Program-made: the position numbers and the translations under genes
Notes under the pieces: model-generated
The model's input: the letters and a program-made list of their open reading frames with translations, nothing else
The model's database searches: none
What the model was told of the DNA's origin: nothing
Part shown: positions 39,565-49,298 of the stretch, piece after piece
Numbering within the stretch: the stretch's first letter is position 1
How the letters are laid out: each line of letters opens with the position of its first letter
DNA from: Acetobacterium tundrae
Lineage (GTDB): Bacteria > Bacillota > Clostridia > Eubacteriales > Eubacteriaceae
Length of the DNA stretch: 64,000 bases
Direction of reading: 5' to 3'
Assembly: GCF_008086615.1 (NCBI RefSeq)
Contig: NZ_RXYB01000014.1
Span: 1-64,000, forward strand

Positions 39565-40833
39565 ATGATTTATGATGTTGTTATTTTAGGCGGCGGCCCC
39601 GCTGGTTTATCTGCTGCGGTAGAAGCTAAAAAAGATGGCGCGGAAAATGTTCTTATTCTGGAACGGGATCGCGAATTAGGCGGTATTCTGAACCAATGTA
39701 TCCATAACGGTTTTGGTCTTCATACTTTCAATGAAGAATTAACCGGTCCTGAATATGCGGAACGTTATATTCACCAGGTTACTGACCTTGGTATCCCCTA
39801 TCTGCTCAATACCATGGTTTTAGACCTGACCGATAACGGCGACCTCAAAACAATTCATGTCATCAACGAAGAAGATGGCTACACCGTTATTCAATCGAAG
39901 GCTGTGATCTTGACGATGGGCTGTCGGGAACGAACATCCGGAGCCATTGGTATTCCTGGATACCGTCCATCCGGGGTATTCACTGCCGGCACGGTTCAAC
40001 GCTATATCAACATGGAAGGTTATATGCCCGGTAAAGAAGTTGTTATTCTTGGCTCCGGAGATATCGGCCTCATTATGGCTCGTCGGATGACTTTAGAAGG
40101 CGCTCATGTTAATGCCGTTTGTGAGCTGATGCCTTATTCAAATGGTTTGGTACGAAATATTGTTCAATGCCTGGATGACTACGATATCCCTTTGAAACTA
40201 AGCCATACCATTACCTTTATTCATGGTAAAGACCGTATTGAAGGTGTGAGTGTTTCGCAAGTCGATGAAAAAATGAAGGTGATTCCCGGAACTGAAGAAT
40301 ATATTCCCTGCGATACCCTGCTTTTATCCGTCGGTTTAATCCCTGAAAATGAAATCACCCGTACCGCCGGCGTTGAAATGGATGACCGAACCAACGGATC
40401 TGTTGTTGGAGAACTTCGCCAAACCTCCATTCCCGGCATTTTCGCTTGCGGTAATGTGGTCCACGTTCATGATCTGGTGGATTTTGTAAGTGAAGAAGCG
40501 GTTCTTGCTGGCAAAGGCGCTGCAAAATACGTAAAAGGAACGTTGGATACTAACGTCACTTTTACAACTGTTAATGGAAATGGCATTAGTTATGTCGTTC
40601 CTCAACAGGTGGCTATGAAAAATGTCGAGGAAAATGTAACCTTCTACATGCGTGTTCGTCAGGTATTTAAAGATCGGGTTGTCAATGCCTATATCGGTGA
40701 TCAGCTCGTTGCCACAAAAAAGGAGAAAAAATTACTTCCTGCTGAAATGGTCAATTTCAAAATTGCCAAAGATGTATTAGCCCAATATCCTGCCGGAGAA
40801 ATCCGCTTTGTCGTAGAGGAGGCCAAAAAATGA
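39565..40833 (+). CDS. Pyridine nucleotide-disulfide-type FAD oxidoreductase, GlpB-like partner
   Basis: A 422-residue flavoprotein with an FAD site at the start (LGGGPAGLSAAVEAKKDG), a CxxxG region ILNQCIHNGFG, an NAD-binding motif near residue 155 (VVILGSGDIGLIMARRM) and the closing FAD motif GIFACGNVVHVHDLVD. It begins three bases after the preceding stop and overlaps the next gene by four bases. It likely passes electrons from the GlpA-like protein to NAD or another carrier; this is inferred from the gene trio. Confidence 0.85.
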   Translation: MIYDVVILGGGPAGLSAAVEAKKDGAENVLILERDRELGGILNQCIHNGFGLHTFNEELTGPEYAERYIHQVTDLGIPYLLNTMVLDLTDNGDLKTIHVINEEDGYTVIQSKAVILTMGCRERTSGAIGIPGYRPSGVFTAGTVQRYINMEGYMPGKEVVILGSGDIGLIMARRMTLEGAHVNAVCELMPYSNGLVRNIVQCLDDYDIPLKLSHTITFIHGKDRIEGVSVSQVDEKMKVIPGTEEYIPCDTLLLSVGLIPENEITRTAGVEMDDRTNGSVVGELRQTSIPGIFACGNVVHVHDLVDFVSEEAVLAGKGAAKYVKGTLDTNVTFTTVNGNGISYVVPQQVAMKNVEENVTFYMRVRQVFKDRVVNAYIGDQLVATKKEKKLLPAEMVNFKIAKDVLAQYPAGEIRFVVEEAKK

Positions 40834-41195
40834 TCAAAGAATTAACCTGTATCAATTGCCCCATGGGCTGTCAGTTAACCGTTGTGGATAAAAATGATGA
40901 CGGCAATTATGAAGTTACCGGCAATACCTGTAAACGTGGTCCCAAATATGCAATCAATGAGCTAACCAACCCAACTCGGGTTATTCCTACCACCGTTGTT
41001 GTTAGAAATGCCATGCTTCCGCGTCTGCCCGTAAAGACTGCCGAACCTATTCCTAAAGGAAAGATTTTTGATGCCATGAAAGTCATTAATCAAGTCGTTG
41101 TCGATGCCCCCATTAAATCGGGCGATATTATAATTGAAAATCTTTTGGGTCTTGGCATTAATGTCGTTTCCACAAAAACCATGGCCAAATGTTAA
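40830..41195 (+). CDS. DUF1667 protein, probable small iron-sulfur subunit
   Basis: A 121-residue protein of the DUF1667 family. Cysteines in CINCPMGCQL and GNTCKRG give a Cx2Cx3C plus one more, a likely iron-sulfur ligand set. The ATG overlaps the preceding stop (ATGA). The family is regularly found after GlpA/GlpB-like genes in anaerobes and likely completes the electron-transfer complex. Confidence 0.85.
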   Translation: MIKELTCINCPMGCQLTVVDKNDDGNYEVTGNTCKRGPKYAINELTNPTRVIPTTVVVRNAMLPRLPVKTAEPIPKGKIFDAMKVINQVVVDAPIKSGDIIIENLLGLGINVVSTKTMAKC

Positions 41196-41214
41196 CCTAT
41201 TAATCTAAAGTGTC

Positions 41215-41260
41215 AAGGGCCGTCGCTCAGAGATTTTCTGAGCGACGGCCCTTATTTTCA
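41215..41260 (+). terminator. Terminator of the glp oxidoreductase operon
   Basis: AAGGGCCGTCGCTCAGA and TCTGAGCGACGGCCCTT form a perfect 17-bp stem, followed by ATTTTC. The stem is strong enough to act on both strands. Confidence 0.9.
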
Positions 41261-41374
41261 TTCAAAATCGTGACATTGAAACAACTAATTTGTTACAAAA
41301 AGAACGTTGTATTATCTGCATAATGTGTGATATTGTATTAACTATATGAAAATAACAATTGAAGGTGAATCCCT

Positions 41375-42148
41375 TTGAAAACAAACAAACTAATCCCCAA
41401 AATTAAGACCTCTCCCCGAATAGTTGTGATCATCATCATCCTGATACTAATTATTGGCGTGGTTGTTATTATGAACTTCCAGAATATCGCCAAACAAAAC
41501 TCAGAAATCAAAGCCGGAGTTGATGAATTGACCTCTTTGGAATCAAGGGATCTTTTTACAATGGAAGAAAAAATTGATTTCATGAAACATGAAGCAGTAG
41601 ATGCCGGTAATTATCCTGATCTGTTTGATTCTTCTGTTGTTTATGGCGACTCTATCGCTGAAGGTTTAGGACTTTATGGTTATTTGAGCGCTTCTTCGCT
41701 GGTAGCGATTCTTGGAAAATCGATTGACAACAGTCAAGAAGATGTTCCCAAGATAGTCGATTTATCTCCTCGAACGCTCTTTATTGAATTGGGTCTAAAT
41801 GACATCAGCCATCCTGACAGCACGCTTGACTCTTATATTGCTTCCTATGAACAGTTAATTGATGTCATCCAAGAGCAGTTGCCAAACACCCAAATCTATA
41901 TTTGCAGTATCTTCCCGGTTACGGATAAAGTCCTACAAGAACAACCGGTATTCAGTCAGATTGAAACTTATAATACCGCACTTATCGAAATGGCTAACCG
42001 CAAAAATATCCATTATATTGATACCTATACCCTGTTAAAGACAAATCCGCAGTACCATGAGGAAGATGGCATCCATGTGGTAAAGGCATTCTATCCCTTA
42101 TGGTTGGATAACCTGGTAAAGAATAGTGACCTTTCAAAATTATTATAG
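41375..42148 (+). CDS. Membrane-anchored SGNH/GDSL-type hydrolase
   Basis: A 257-residue protein with one N-terminal membrane helix (IVVIIIILILIIGVVVIM). The catalytic blocks are present: block I VVYGDSIAEGL, block III GLND, block V DGIHV. It faces outside and could remove or transfer acyl groups. The start is TTG with AAGGTGA upstream. It is the first of four plus-strand genes that end with MBOAT and DHHW proteins, pointing to acylation of a surface polymer. Confidence 0.83.
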   Translation: MKTNKLIPKIKTSPRIVVIIIILILIIGVVVIMNFQNIAKQNSEIKAGVDELTSLESRDLFTMEEKIDFMKHEAVDAGNYPDLFDSSVVYGDSIAEGLGLYGYLSASSLVAILGKSIDNSQEDVPKIVDLSPRTLFIELGLNDISHPDSTLDSYIASYEQLIDVIQEQLPNTQIYICSIFPVTDKVLQEQPVFSQIETYNTALIEMANRKNIHYIDTYTLLKTNPQYHEEDGIHVVKAFYPLWLDNLVKNSDLSKLL

Positions 42149-42163
42149 AATTGGACAGAACTG

Positions 42164-42625
42164 ATGAAAAAATTCTCCATCATTATACTTATTATCATAT
42201 TGACTTTCCCTCTTCTTGGCTGCCAACACAACAGCAACCGTTCTTTGACTGATATAGAACCAGATCTTTTAGCTTCTGTTAGTGATTTGGGTATGGTAAA
42301 AGGTGAAGGAAAAGATTTAAAACGTTTTTATGGATTAAACGCCAACGATTTTGACGAATATCTCATCTATATCCCGTCAAACTATATGGATGTATCAGAA
42401 ATGCTGATTGTTAAATCAAACGATTCGGCTCAAATTGATCTTGCTGAAGATGCGATTGAAACACGGGTGACAAAACAGCAGGAGAGTTTTAGCGGTTATG
42501 GCCCTGAACAAAGCGCGCTTCTTGATAATTACGAGCTAAAAATAATTGGTAATACCTTATTTTATTGCGTTTCGCCAAACGCAGCTGATCTGAAAGATGC
42601 CTTTGTCGCAAGCATGAAAAAATAA
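42164..42625 (+). CDS. DUF4358 lipoprotein
   Basis: A 153-residue lipoprotein with lipobox FPLLGC (Cys20). The rest matches the DUF4358 pattern (IEPDLLASVSDLGMVKG, then YIPSNYMDVSEMLIVK). The biochemical role is unknown. DUF4358 proteins are often next to MBOAT acyltransferase genes, as here; it lies 15 bases after the SGNH gene and 15 bases before the MBOAT gene. Confidence 0.75.
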   Translation: MKKFSIIILIIILTFPLLGCQHNSNRSLTDIEPDLLASVSDLGMVKGEGKDLKRFYGLNANDFDEYLIYIPSNYMDVSEMLIVKSNDSAQIDLAEDAIETRVTKQQESFSGYGPEQSALLDNYELKIIGNTLFYCVSPNAADLKDAFVASMKK

Positions 42626-42640
42626 TAGCAAGGAGTTACT

Positions 42641-44041
42641 ATGGTCTTTAGCAGTATTTTATTTTTGTTTACATTTCTCCCCGTTTCCCTGGGTCTTTAC
42701 TACATCGTACCCAAACAAATAAAAAATGCCGTATTGCTGTTGGCAAGTTTAATTTTCTATGCATGGGGTGAACCAGTTTATGTCTATCTAATGATCTTTA
42801 CCATTATTTTCGACTATTCTATTGGAATGATCATGGATAATAAGTCTGCAATTATCCGAAAACGGTTATTTATCCTGACCTTAATCGTAAACCTTGGGGT
42901 GCTGTTCTTTTTTAAATACTGGGGATTTCTGCTTGACACCATTAATCAGATTTTTAATCTGGGAATTCCTTATACTCAGCTTCCTTTACCTATTGGAATC
43001 TCGTTTTATACCTTCCATATTCTATCCTATTTCATTGATATCTATTTTAGAAAAGCACCTGTTCAAAAGAATATTATTTCCTTCGGATTATATATTACCA
43101 TGTTTCCGCAACTCATGGCCGGCCCAATTATTCGCTATACTGATATTAATGAACAACTTTCCAATCGACCGGTGAATCAGGAAAAATTTGGAATTGGGGT
43201 TGAACGTTTTATTCAGGGTCTTGGCAAAAAAGTGCTTCTTGCAAATAATATCGGCTATATCTGGACCATGATTCAAGCCATTGATGTCGGTCAAATGTCG
43301 ATCTTAACCGCGTGGATTGGTATTATAGCCTTTACTTTTCAGATTTATTTCGATTTTAGCGGGTATTCTGATATGGCCATTGGTCTTGCCAAAATGTTTG
43401 GTTTTGACTACTTAGAGAATTTTAACTATCCTTATATTTCAAAAAGTGTTTCTGACTTTTGGAGACGCTGGCATATCTCTTTGGGGACATGGTTTAGAGA
43501 GTACCTCTATATTCCATTAGGTGGCAATCGAGTTCCGATTCCACGGCTTTTTATAAATCTCTGTATCGTTTGGTTTCTCACTGGGCTCTGGCATGGTGCC
43601 AGCTGGAATTTTGTGATTTGGGGTCTTTATTACGGCCTCCTCCTTTTTATCGAAAAAGTGTTTCTATCTGCTCTTCTGGAAAAACTACCCGTGTTTCTTC
43701 AGCGTTTGTATACCATGCTTTTTGTCATTATCGGTTGGGTTTTTTTCGCCAGTCCAAACTTGGGCTATGCACTTCATTATCTCAGTGTCATGTTTTTCAC
43801 TGCCGGTGCGCCACTGGTTGATTCAACCGGGGTTTATTATTTGTATACCAATTTCATTTTATTGATTATCTGTGGTGTTTGTTCAACCCCATTCATTCAT
43901 AATCTATACACAAAACTTATTCACACTGAAAAAAGTTGGATTATTCCAACTGCGCTGGGACTAAATGGCGTCATCGTGTTCCTATCCATTGCTTATTTAG
44001 TAACAGAAACATATAATCCATTTTTATATTTTAGATTTTAG
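42641..44041 (+). CDS. MBOAT family O-acyltransferase (AlgI/DltB-like)
   Basis: A polytopic membrane protein of 466 residues with about ten helices. The MBOAT landmarks are clear: PLPIGISFYTFHILSYFIDIY, FPQLMAGPIIRY, SDFWRRWHISLGTWFREYLYIP and the catalytic His in GLWHGASWNFVIWG. Such proteins move acetyl or similar groups from the cytosol to surface polysaccharide through a secreted partner; the DHHW protein next to it is the likely partner. Confidence 0.93.
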   Translation: MVFSSILFLFTFLPVSLGLYYIVPKQIKNAVLLLASLIFYAWGEPVYVYLMIFTIIFDYSIGMIMDNKSAIIRKRLFILTLIVNLGVLFFFKYWGFLLDTINQIFNLGIPYTQLPLPIGISFYTFHILSYFIDIYFRKAPVQKNIISFGLYITMFPQLMAGPIIRYTDINEQLSNRPVNQEKFGIGVERFIQGLGKKVLLANNIGYIWTMIQAIDVGQMSILTAWIGIIAFTFQIYFDFSGYSDMAIGLAKMFGFDYLENFNYPYISKSVSDFWRRWHISLGTWFREYLYIPLGGNRVPIPRLFINLCIVWFLTGLWHGASWNFVIWGLYYGLLLFIEKVFLSALLEKLPVFLQRLYTMLFVIIGWVFFASPNLGYALHYLSVMFFTAGAPLVDSTGVYYLYTNFILLIICGVCSTPFIHNLYTKLIHTEKSWIIPTALGLNGVIVFLSIAYLVTETYNPFLYFRF

Positions 44042-44051
44042 GTGAATCCTT

Positions 44052-45239
44052 ATGCGAAAACAAAATACAAGTCAACCTCATGAACATCATAACCGCCCTC
44101 TTATTTACAAAAAATACATCAATTATTTAAGTTCATTTTTTGTGGCTCTTTTAATTATTATTCCATTGATAACATTGCTATTGCCGGATGTGAAATTTTC
44201 CGCGACTGAAAACCGAATTTTGACACAATTGCCACGTTTTTCCATCGACAGTGTGGTGGATGGACGTTATATGAAAAAGGTCGAAACCTATGCGGCTGAT
44301 CAACTGGTCGGCCGAAATTTCTGGATTCATGCTAAAACCGATGCCGACCGAATAGAAGGTAAAAATTTCTCAAACGGTGTTTATTTGGGAAAAGATCATA
44401 CCTTGCTCGAAAACTTTAATCCGCTTGCTTCTGCAGATGTGGAAAAAACGAAAACGGCGTTAAACAATTTTGTGACAAAACATCCTGAACTTAAGCACTA
44501 CTTTATGCTGGTACCCACTGCTATCAATATTTATAGTGATAAGCTGCCTGCCAATGCGCCGGTTCTTAATCAGAATGATTATATTGATTCCTTTACATCG
44601 AGTTTAAATGAAAACACGGTTATCCTTGACCCAAGGCCCATACTGGAAGAAAACAAGGATCAATTACTCTATTATAAAACCGATCATCATTGGACAACGC
44701 TGGGGGCCTGGCTTTCTTTTCAAGGTGTTTCCAAATCTATGGGTATTACCCCAGATTTGGACGCCTACACGGTCTATCCGGTAACGAATTCTTTTTCCGG
44801 CGCACTCGTTTCTGAAAGTGGTTATTCAATCAAGGATACGGATACTATTGATGTTTACATTCCCAAAAATGATAACGACTATTCGGTTGTCACTTATGTG
44901 GAAGAACAAAAAAAGTCACCTTCTCTCTATGCTTCCGATCAACTTACCGGGAAGGATAAATATGCGGTTTTTTTAGATGGAAATCATCCCATTGTTACGA
45001 TTAAAAATCCCGTCAATAATGGAAAGCACCTACTCGTGCTTAAAGATTCTTATGCTAACGCCTTTATTCCCTTTTTAACCCCTTTTTATAGTGAGATTAC
45101 GATTGTTGATCCTCGCTATTACTATGACAGCATTGAAACCCTTATTGCTAACGCTAATATAACCGACGTTTTATATCTTTATAACGCCAATACTTTTTTC
45201 AGAGATACAAGTCTCGAACCGGTTCTCAATGATATCTAA
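44052..45239 (+). CDS. DHHW family protein, AlgJ/DltD-like acylation partner
   Basis: A 395-residue protein with one N-terminal membrane helix (FVALLIIIPLITLLL) and an extracellular domain. The DHHW motif appears in YKTDHHWTTLGAW, and the catalytic serine candidate is in LVLKDSYANAFIPFL. It begins ten bases after the MBOAT stop. The last codons form part of the terminator stem. Confidence 0.88.
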   Translation: MRKQNTSQPHEHHNRPLIYKKYINYLSSFFVALLIIIPLITLLLPDVKFSATENRILTQLPRFSIDSVVDGRYMKKVETYAADQLVGRNFWIHAKTDADRIEGKNFSNGVYLGKDHTLLENFNPLASADVEKTKTALNNFVTKHPELKHYFMLVPTAINIYSDKLPANAPVLNQNDYIDSFTSSLNENTVILDPRPILEENKDQLLYYKTDHHWTTLGAWLSFQGVSKSMGITPDLDAYTVYPVTNSFSGALVSESGYSIKDTDTIDVYIPKNDNDYSVVTYVEEQKKSPSLYASDQLTGKDKYAVFLDGNHPIVTIKNPVNNGKHLLVLKDSYANAFIPFLTPFYSEITIVDPRYYYDSIETLIANANITDVLYLYNANTFFRDTSLEPVLNDI

Positions 45240-45268
45240 AAAAGCCCTCGGAAACAGGCTTTTTTAAT
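45238..45268 (+). terminator. Terminator of the acyl-transfer operon
   Basis: AAAAAAGCC and GGCTTTTTT pair across a ten-base loop, starting inside the stop codon of the DHHW gene, with a T-run at the end. Confidence 0.85.
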
Positions 45269-45338
45269 ATCTATTTCTGATACCGGGAATTTTCTTTTAA
45301 GTAAATCTAGTGGGTTAGCGTTTAACCATCACTTTATA

Positions 45339-45347
45339 TGGTATAAT
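45339..45347 (+). promoter_or_regulatory. Extended -10 promoter of the DUF1611 gene
   Basis: TGG followed by TATAAT (45342-45347), about 118 bases before the chosen start codon. No clear -35 was found, which is common for extended -10 promoters. Confidence 0.5.
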
Positions 45348-45464
45348 ATATTATGATGTATATCAGACTCTCTTTATTCCCAACCTTTTTTAATCGAAAT
45401 CAAATTAAATAGTTTGTCTTTTAAAGCAATTGTTCCTGGTTACAACGAAAGGAAGTTTTCAAAT

Positions 45465-46541
45465 ATGAAAGAAAAAGCTTTAGTATACTGTGAAGGTCAT
45501 TTTGGTGATACAGATGGAAAAACAGCAAACGGTTTAATTCGACGTTCTCAAAAATATCAAGTCGCCTGTGTGGTCGACAGCACACATTACGGCATGGATG
45601 CCGGTAAGGTTCTGGATGGTACTGAAAATGGCATCCCCATCTATCGTGATTTAATAGATGCCGTAGATAAATTATCGGAACTGCCCAAATACTTTATCTA
45701 CGGCATCGCACCCAAAGATACCTATTTGTCAAGTGATGAGAGAAGAATTTTTCTCAAAGCGATATCTATGGGTATGAATATCGTTAACGGCCTTCATGAA
45801 TTTATTTCTGAAGACACCGAATTCAAGCAACAAGCCAAGCGGTATAATGTAAAACTCTATGATATCCGAAAGCCTTTGGCTAATCGTTATCTTCATCTTT
45901 TTACCGGAGATATCCTAAAAGTCAAAACCCCCAAACTGGCAATTTTCGGAACAGATTGTGCCGTCGGTAAACGAACCACTGCGATGCTGTTAATTCAAGC
46001 TTTAAAAGAACAAGGGCTGCGCGCTTCATTTATCGGAACAGGACAAACGGCTTTGATTCAAGGTGAAAAATATGGAATCGCAATGGATGCCATTCCTTCA
46101 GAGTTTATGACCGGTGAATTAGAAAATGCTGTTATGGATGCCGATATCCATGAAAAACCAGATATTATTATTTTGGAAGGGCAGGGTTCACTCAGTCATC
46201 AGGCATTTGTCAGCTCATGCGCCATTATCCGAGGGGGAAGGCCAGATGCATTCATTCTTCAACATCCACCCATGAGAAAACGACGAATTGATTTCAATTA
46301 TCTTAAAATGCCTACAATCAACAGTGAAATCAAGCTTATCGAGGGTTTCTCCCAATCAAAAGTCATTGCACTCACCCTTAATCATGAAGGTATGGGCACT
46401 GATGCTATTAAGGAAACCATTAAAACTTATGAGCATGAATACCATCTACCCACAACAGATGTCTTAACCCATGGTTGCAATAAACTTGTTAAAACAATCT
46501 TAAAAACATTTCCTGAATTAAAGGAAAAAATTACTATTTAA
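45465..46541 (+). CDS. DUF1611 family P-loop protein
   Basis: A 358-residue protein with an N-terminal domain (about 1-120) and a C-terminal P-loop domain with Walker A-like GTDCAVGKRTTAML and ILEGQGSLSHQAF. The start at 45465 follows GGAAG; the longer frame to 45414 has no site. Some family members (DgcN) work in D-amino-acid metabolism next to a DgcA epimerase, but no such partner is present here, so the substrate stays open. Confidence 0.8.
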   Translation: MKEKALVYCEGHFGDTDGKTANGLIRRSQKYQVACVVDSTHYGMDAGKVLDGTENGIPIYRDLIDAVDKLSELPKYFIYGIAPKDTYLSSDERRIFLKAISMGMNIVNGLHEFISEDTEFKQQAKRYNVKLYDIRKPLANRYLHLFTGDILKVKTPKLAIFGTDCAVGKRTTAMLLIQALKEQGLRASFIGTGQTALIQGEKYGIAMDAIPSEFMTGELENAVMDADIHEKPDIIILEGQGSLSHQAFVSSCAIIRGGRPDAFILQHPPMRKRRIDFNYLKMPTINSEIKLIEGFSQSKVIALTLNHEGMGTDAIKETIKTYEHEYHLPTTDVLTHGCNKLVKTILKTFPELKEKITI

Positions 46542-46546
46542 CCAAA

Positions 46547-46579
46547 AAGAAGCCAATGCGAAAAACGCATTGGCTTCTT
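46547..46579. terminator. Terminator between convergent DUF1611 and rubredoxin genes
   Basis: AAGAAGCCAATGCG and CGCATTGGCTTCTT form a perfect 14-bp stem with loop AAAAA. The minus strand has the better T-run (TTCTTTTTGG), the plus strand a weaker one. Confidence 0.85.
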
Positions 46580-46623
46580 GACTTTAATACGATATAATAA
46601 AAATAATACCCAACATCTGATAA

Positions 46624-47229
46624 TTATCGAGTTGCATGGTAATAGGCATAGGTCATGGGTTCTTCTTTACTAAACCCATCGCCATCAACGATCTTACCGA
46701 TAAACATATAATGCGTTCCTAAATCGATGGTCTGTTCAACTTCACACTCGACAAAACACAGTGTTTCCAACAACCCTGGACAGCCTGTTTTTTCACCGGT
46801 AATATAGCTTAATGTTTTAAATTTATCAACATCTCTGCCGCTCTGATATCCAAAATGACTGATCAGATTATGATTATCTTTTCCCAGAATTGAAACGCCA
46901 AATACTCCGGATTCTCTTACATATTCGGAAGTAAGGGTTTCTTTTCCTAAACAAACACTTGCTTTTAATGGCGAACTTGTAATCTGAATAAAGGTGTTGG
47001 ATACCATTCCATTTAGCTTCTCGTCTAAGATTGAAGAAATAATATATAACCCATAACTGACGTTGAATAACAATCCTTGAATTGCTTCTCTTTCCTTATC
47101 CGGTAAATCATCTGGTAGCTCTTCCACCAAAACAAATTTATCCGGACCGGCTCCACAAATCGGACATTTTTCCGGAGGAGTATCGCCTTCATGTATATAG
47201 CCGCATACAGTACAACGCCATTTTTTCAT
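46624..47229 (-). CDS. High-molecular-weight rubredoxin (rubredoxin-flavin reductase fusion)
   Basis: A 201-residue fusion. The N-terminal rubredoxin (about 1-40) has WRCTVCGYIHEG and CPICGAGPD, the four iron-binding cysteines. The rest is a flavin reductase-like FMN domain (NVSYGLYIISS, then GVSILGKDNHNLISHFG). In acetogens such Hrb proteins pass electrons from NAD(P)H to flavodiiron proteins that reduce oxygen or nitric oxide. The start at 47229 (MKKWRCTVCGY) is preferred to the longer frame. Confidence 0.92.
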   Translation of the reverse strand: MKKWRCTVCGYIHEGDTPPEKCPICGAGPDKFVLVEELPDDLPDKEREAIQGLLFNVSYGLYIISSILDEKLNGMVSNTFIQITSSPLKASVCLGKETLTSEYVRESGVFGVSILGKDNHNLISHFGYQSGRDVDKFKTLSYITGEKTGCPGLLETLCFVECEVEQTIDLGTHYMFIGKIVDGDGFSKEEPMTYAYYHATR

Positions 47230-47457
47230 TTTGTTCACCACTTTCTTAGAATTACTTTTCACTTTTACATTTTAGTCACAATAATTTATAAGCAATTTGA
47301 AGTCAACGGGATAAAATTACTCTTTTATAATTATATACCTTTTTCTAAGATATTAACATGAAAAATGCATTTTTTTGTAAATATAGGGAATAATATTAAT
47401 TAGTATTTTGCTTCAAAAAATAAAAAGAGTAAGAAATAAGTGTTAGTAGGTAAGAAA

Positions 47458-49182
47458 ATGAATAAAACTAATCAAATTCAACAAAAGAATATTGCCATAT
47501 CCAATGGTTTTGAGAAAGCTGATCTTGTTTTGAAAAGAGCTAAAATCATCAATCTTTTTTCTGAAGAAATCCAAGGGGGTGATCTGGCTATTTCAAATGG
47601 GTTTATTGTCGGTATTGGTCAGTATGATGGTCTGAGAGAAATTGATTGTTCCGGAAAGTTTATCTCCCCTGGTTTTATTGATGCTCATATGCATATTGAA
47701 TCAACCATGGTGACTCCTTTAGAACTTGCAAAAGCCATTTTACCGTCCGGAACAACAACCATTATTGCGGATCCTCATGAAATTGTAAATATGGCCGGTA
47801 AAATAGGACTGGACTATCTACTAAATACGACCGAAAATATTCCTCTAAATGTATATATCATGCTTCCGTCTTCAGTCCCTGCCACTGAATTTGAAACCAA
47901 CGGCAGCGGTGCCTTTTTGGTGAACGACATGAATTCTTATCTTAATCATCCCCGTATTCTTGGTCTAGGTGAAGTAATGTGTTTTCCCAATGTCCTTGCA
48001 GGAGATCCCGTTATTCTTGAAAAACTCACGATTTGTCGTGATAAAATCTGTGATGGTCATGCCCCTGGACTCTCGGGCAAGGCGCTTCAGGCTTACGCAT
48101 GTGCCGGGATTGAAAGTGATCATGAATCCACCTCCTTTGAGGAAGCTTATGAAAAATTAGCAGCCGGAATACTAATTCTTATCAGGGAGGGTTCCGCTGC
48201 CAAAAATCTCTACGCGATTGTCACCGGTTTATTGGACTCCGGTCTTCCCATGGACCGCTTTCTCTTTTGCACGGATGACAAACATCTGGAGGATATTCAT
48301 CGTGACGGACATATTCGATGGAACATTAAAATGGCTATTGAACTGGGCATGGATCCGATTAAAGCCATAAAAATAGCAACCCTCAACGCCGCCCAGGCCT
48401 ATGGACTAAAAAGACTTGGTGCCATCGCACCGGGATACCGTGCCGATTTGGTCATTCTATCTGATCTCCAATCAATGACAGTTGAAAGTGTCTATAAGGA
48501 TGGAAAACCCCTTGCGCAATATCATTTTGAGAATACAACCGGGGACACCATCGACCCTCGTTTGCTTAATTCGGTCCATATTCATGAATTGTCACCAGCA
48601 AAACTCAAACTTCCAGTTTATGAAAAAAATCACGTGATCGAACTGATTCCCAATCAAATTGAAACCAACCATCTTTTCGAGGCCCTCCCCAGCGATGGAA
48701 GCTACTTCGTACCCAATGAAACCTACGCCAAACTTTGTGTGATTGAGCGGCATCGAAACACCGGAAATGTGGGGGTTGCTGCAATTAAAGGTTTCGGAAT
48801 AAAAAAAGGTGCTATTGCCACCACGGTCGCTCATGATTCACACAATATCATAGTCGTTGGCGATAACGATGCCGATATTCTATTAGCCGTGGACTGTTTA
48901 GCTAAAATTAAAGGTGGTTATGTTGTCGTCTCTGAAGATAGGGTTCTCGGTTCTGTTCCCTTGCCCATTGCTGGACTCATGAGTCTTGATTCCGGCGAAG
49001 CGGTACAGAAAAAGGTAGCTTCACTGATAGCATATGCTCACGATCTTGGCATTCCAACCGGAGTTGATCCCTTTATTACTTTATCATTTATGGCATTGCC
49101 GGTTATCCCGTCCCTTCGTCTGACCGATCTGGGTTTGTTTGATGTCAATGCTTTTGCATTAATCAAATATGAAACAGACTGA
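47458..49182 (+). CDS. ade: Adenine deaminase
   Basis: Converts adenine to hypoxanthine; 574 residues. Amidohydrolase metal ligands include HMHIESTMVTP and later CTDDKHLEDIHRDGH, and the C-terminal domain (AIATTVAHDSHNIIVVGDND) fits adenine deaminases of this type. The ATG at 47458 is chosen because AGGTAAG lies upstream; a GTG at 47440 is possible. No purine riboswitch core was found in its leader. Confidence 0.95.
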   Translation: MNKTNQIQQKNIAISNGFEKADLVLKRAKIINLFSEEIQGGDLAISNGFIVGIGQYDGLREIDCSGKFISPGFIDAHMHIESTMVTPLELAKAILPSGTTTIIADPHEIVNMAGKIGLDYLLNTTENIPLNVYIMLPSSVPATEFETNGSGAFLVNDMNSYLNHPRILGLGEVMCFPNVLAGDPVILEKLTICRDKICDGHAPGLSGKALQAYACAGIESDHESTSFEEAYEKLAAGILILIREGSAAKNLYAIVTGLLDSGLPMDRFLFCTDDKHLEDIHRDGHIRWNIKMAIELGMDPIKAIKIATLNAAQAYGLKRLGAIAPGYRADLVILSDLQSMTVESVYKDGKPLAQYHFENTTGDTIDPRLLNSVHIHELSPAKLKLPVYEKNHVIELIPNQIETNHLFEALPSDGSYFVPNETYAKLCVIERHRNTGNVGVAAIKGFGIKKGAIATTVAHDSHNIIVVGDNDADILLAVDCLAKIKGGYVVVSEDRVLGSVPLPIAGLMSLDSGEAVQKKVASLIAYAHDLGIPTGVDPFITLSFMALPVIPSLRLTDLGLFDVNAFALIKYETD

Positions 49183-49298
49183 TTGTAATTTTTACGTTAA
49201 AAAATCTCAAGGCCAATTATTTATCATTGGATCCTGCGAAAATTCATACCCAATCCAAAGAAATAATTAGCCTTAACTATTGATCTTGTTAGGTTGTC

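Noticed and set aside
47263-47457. Purine riboswitch before adenine deaminase
   Set aside because: None of the conserved purine-aptamer loops is present; the region is plain AT-rich sequence.
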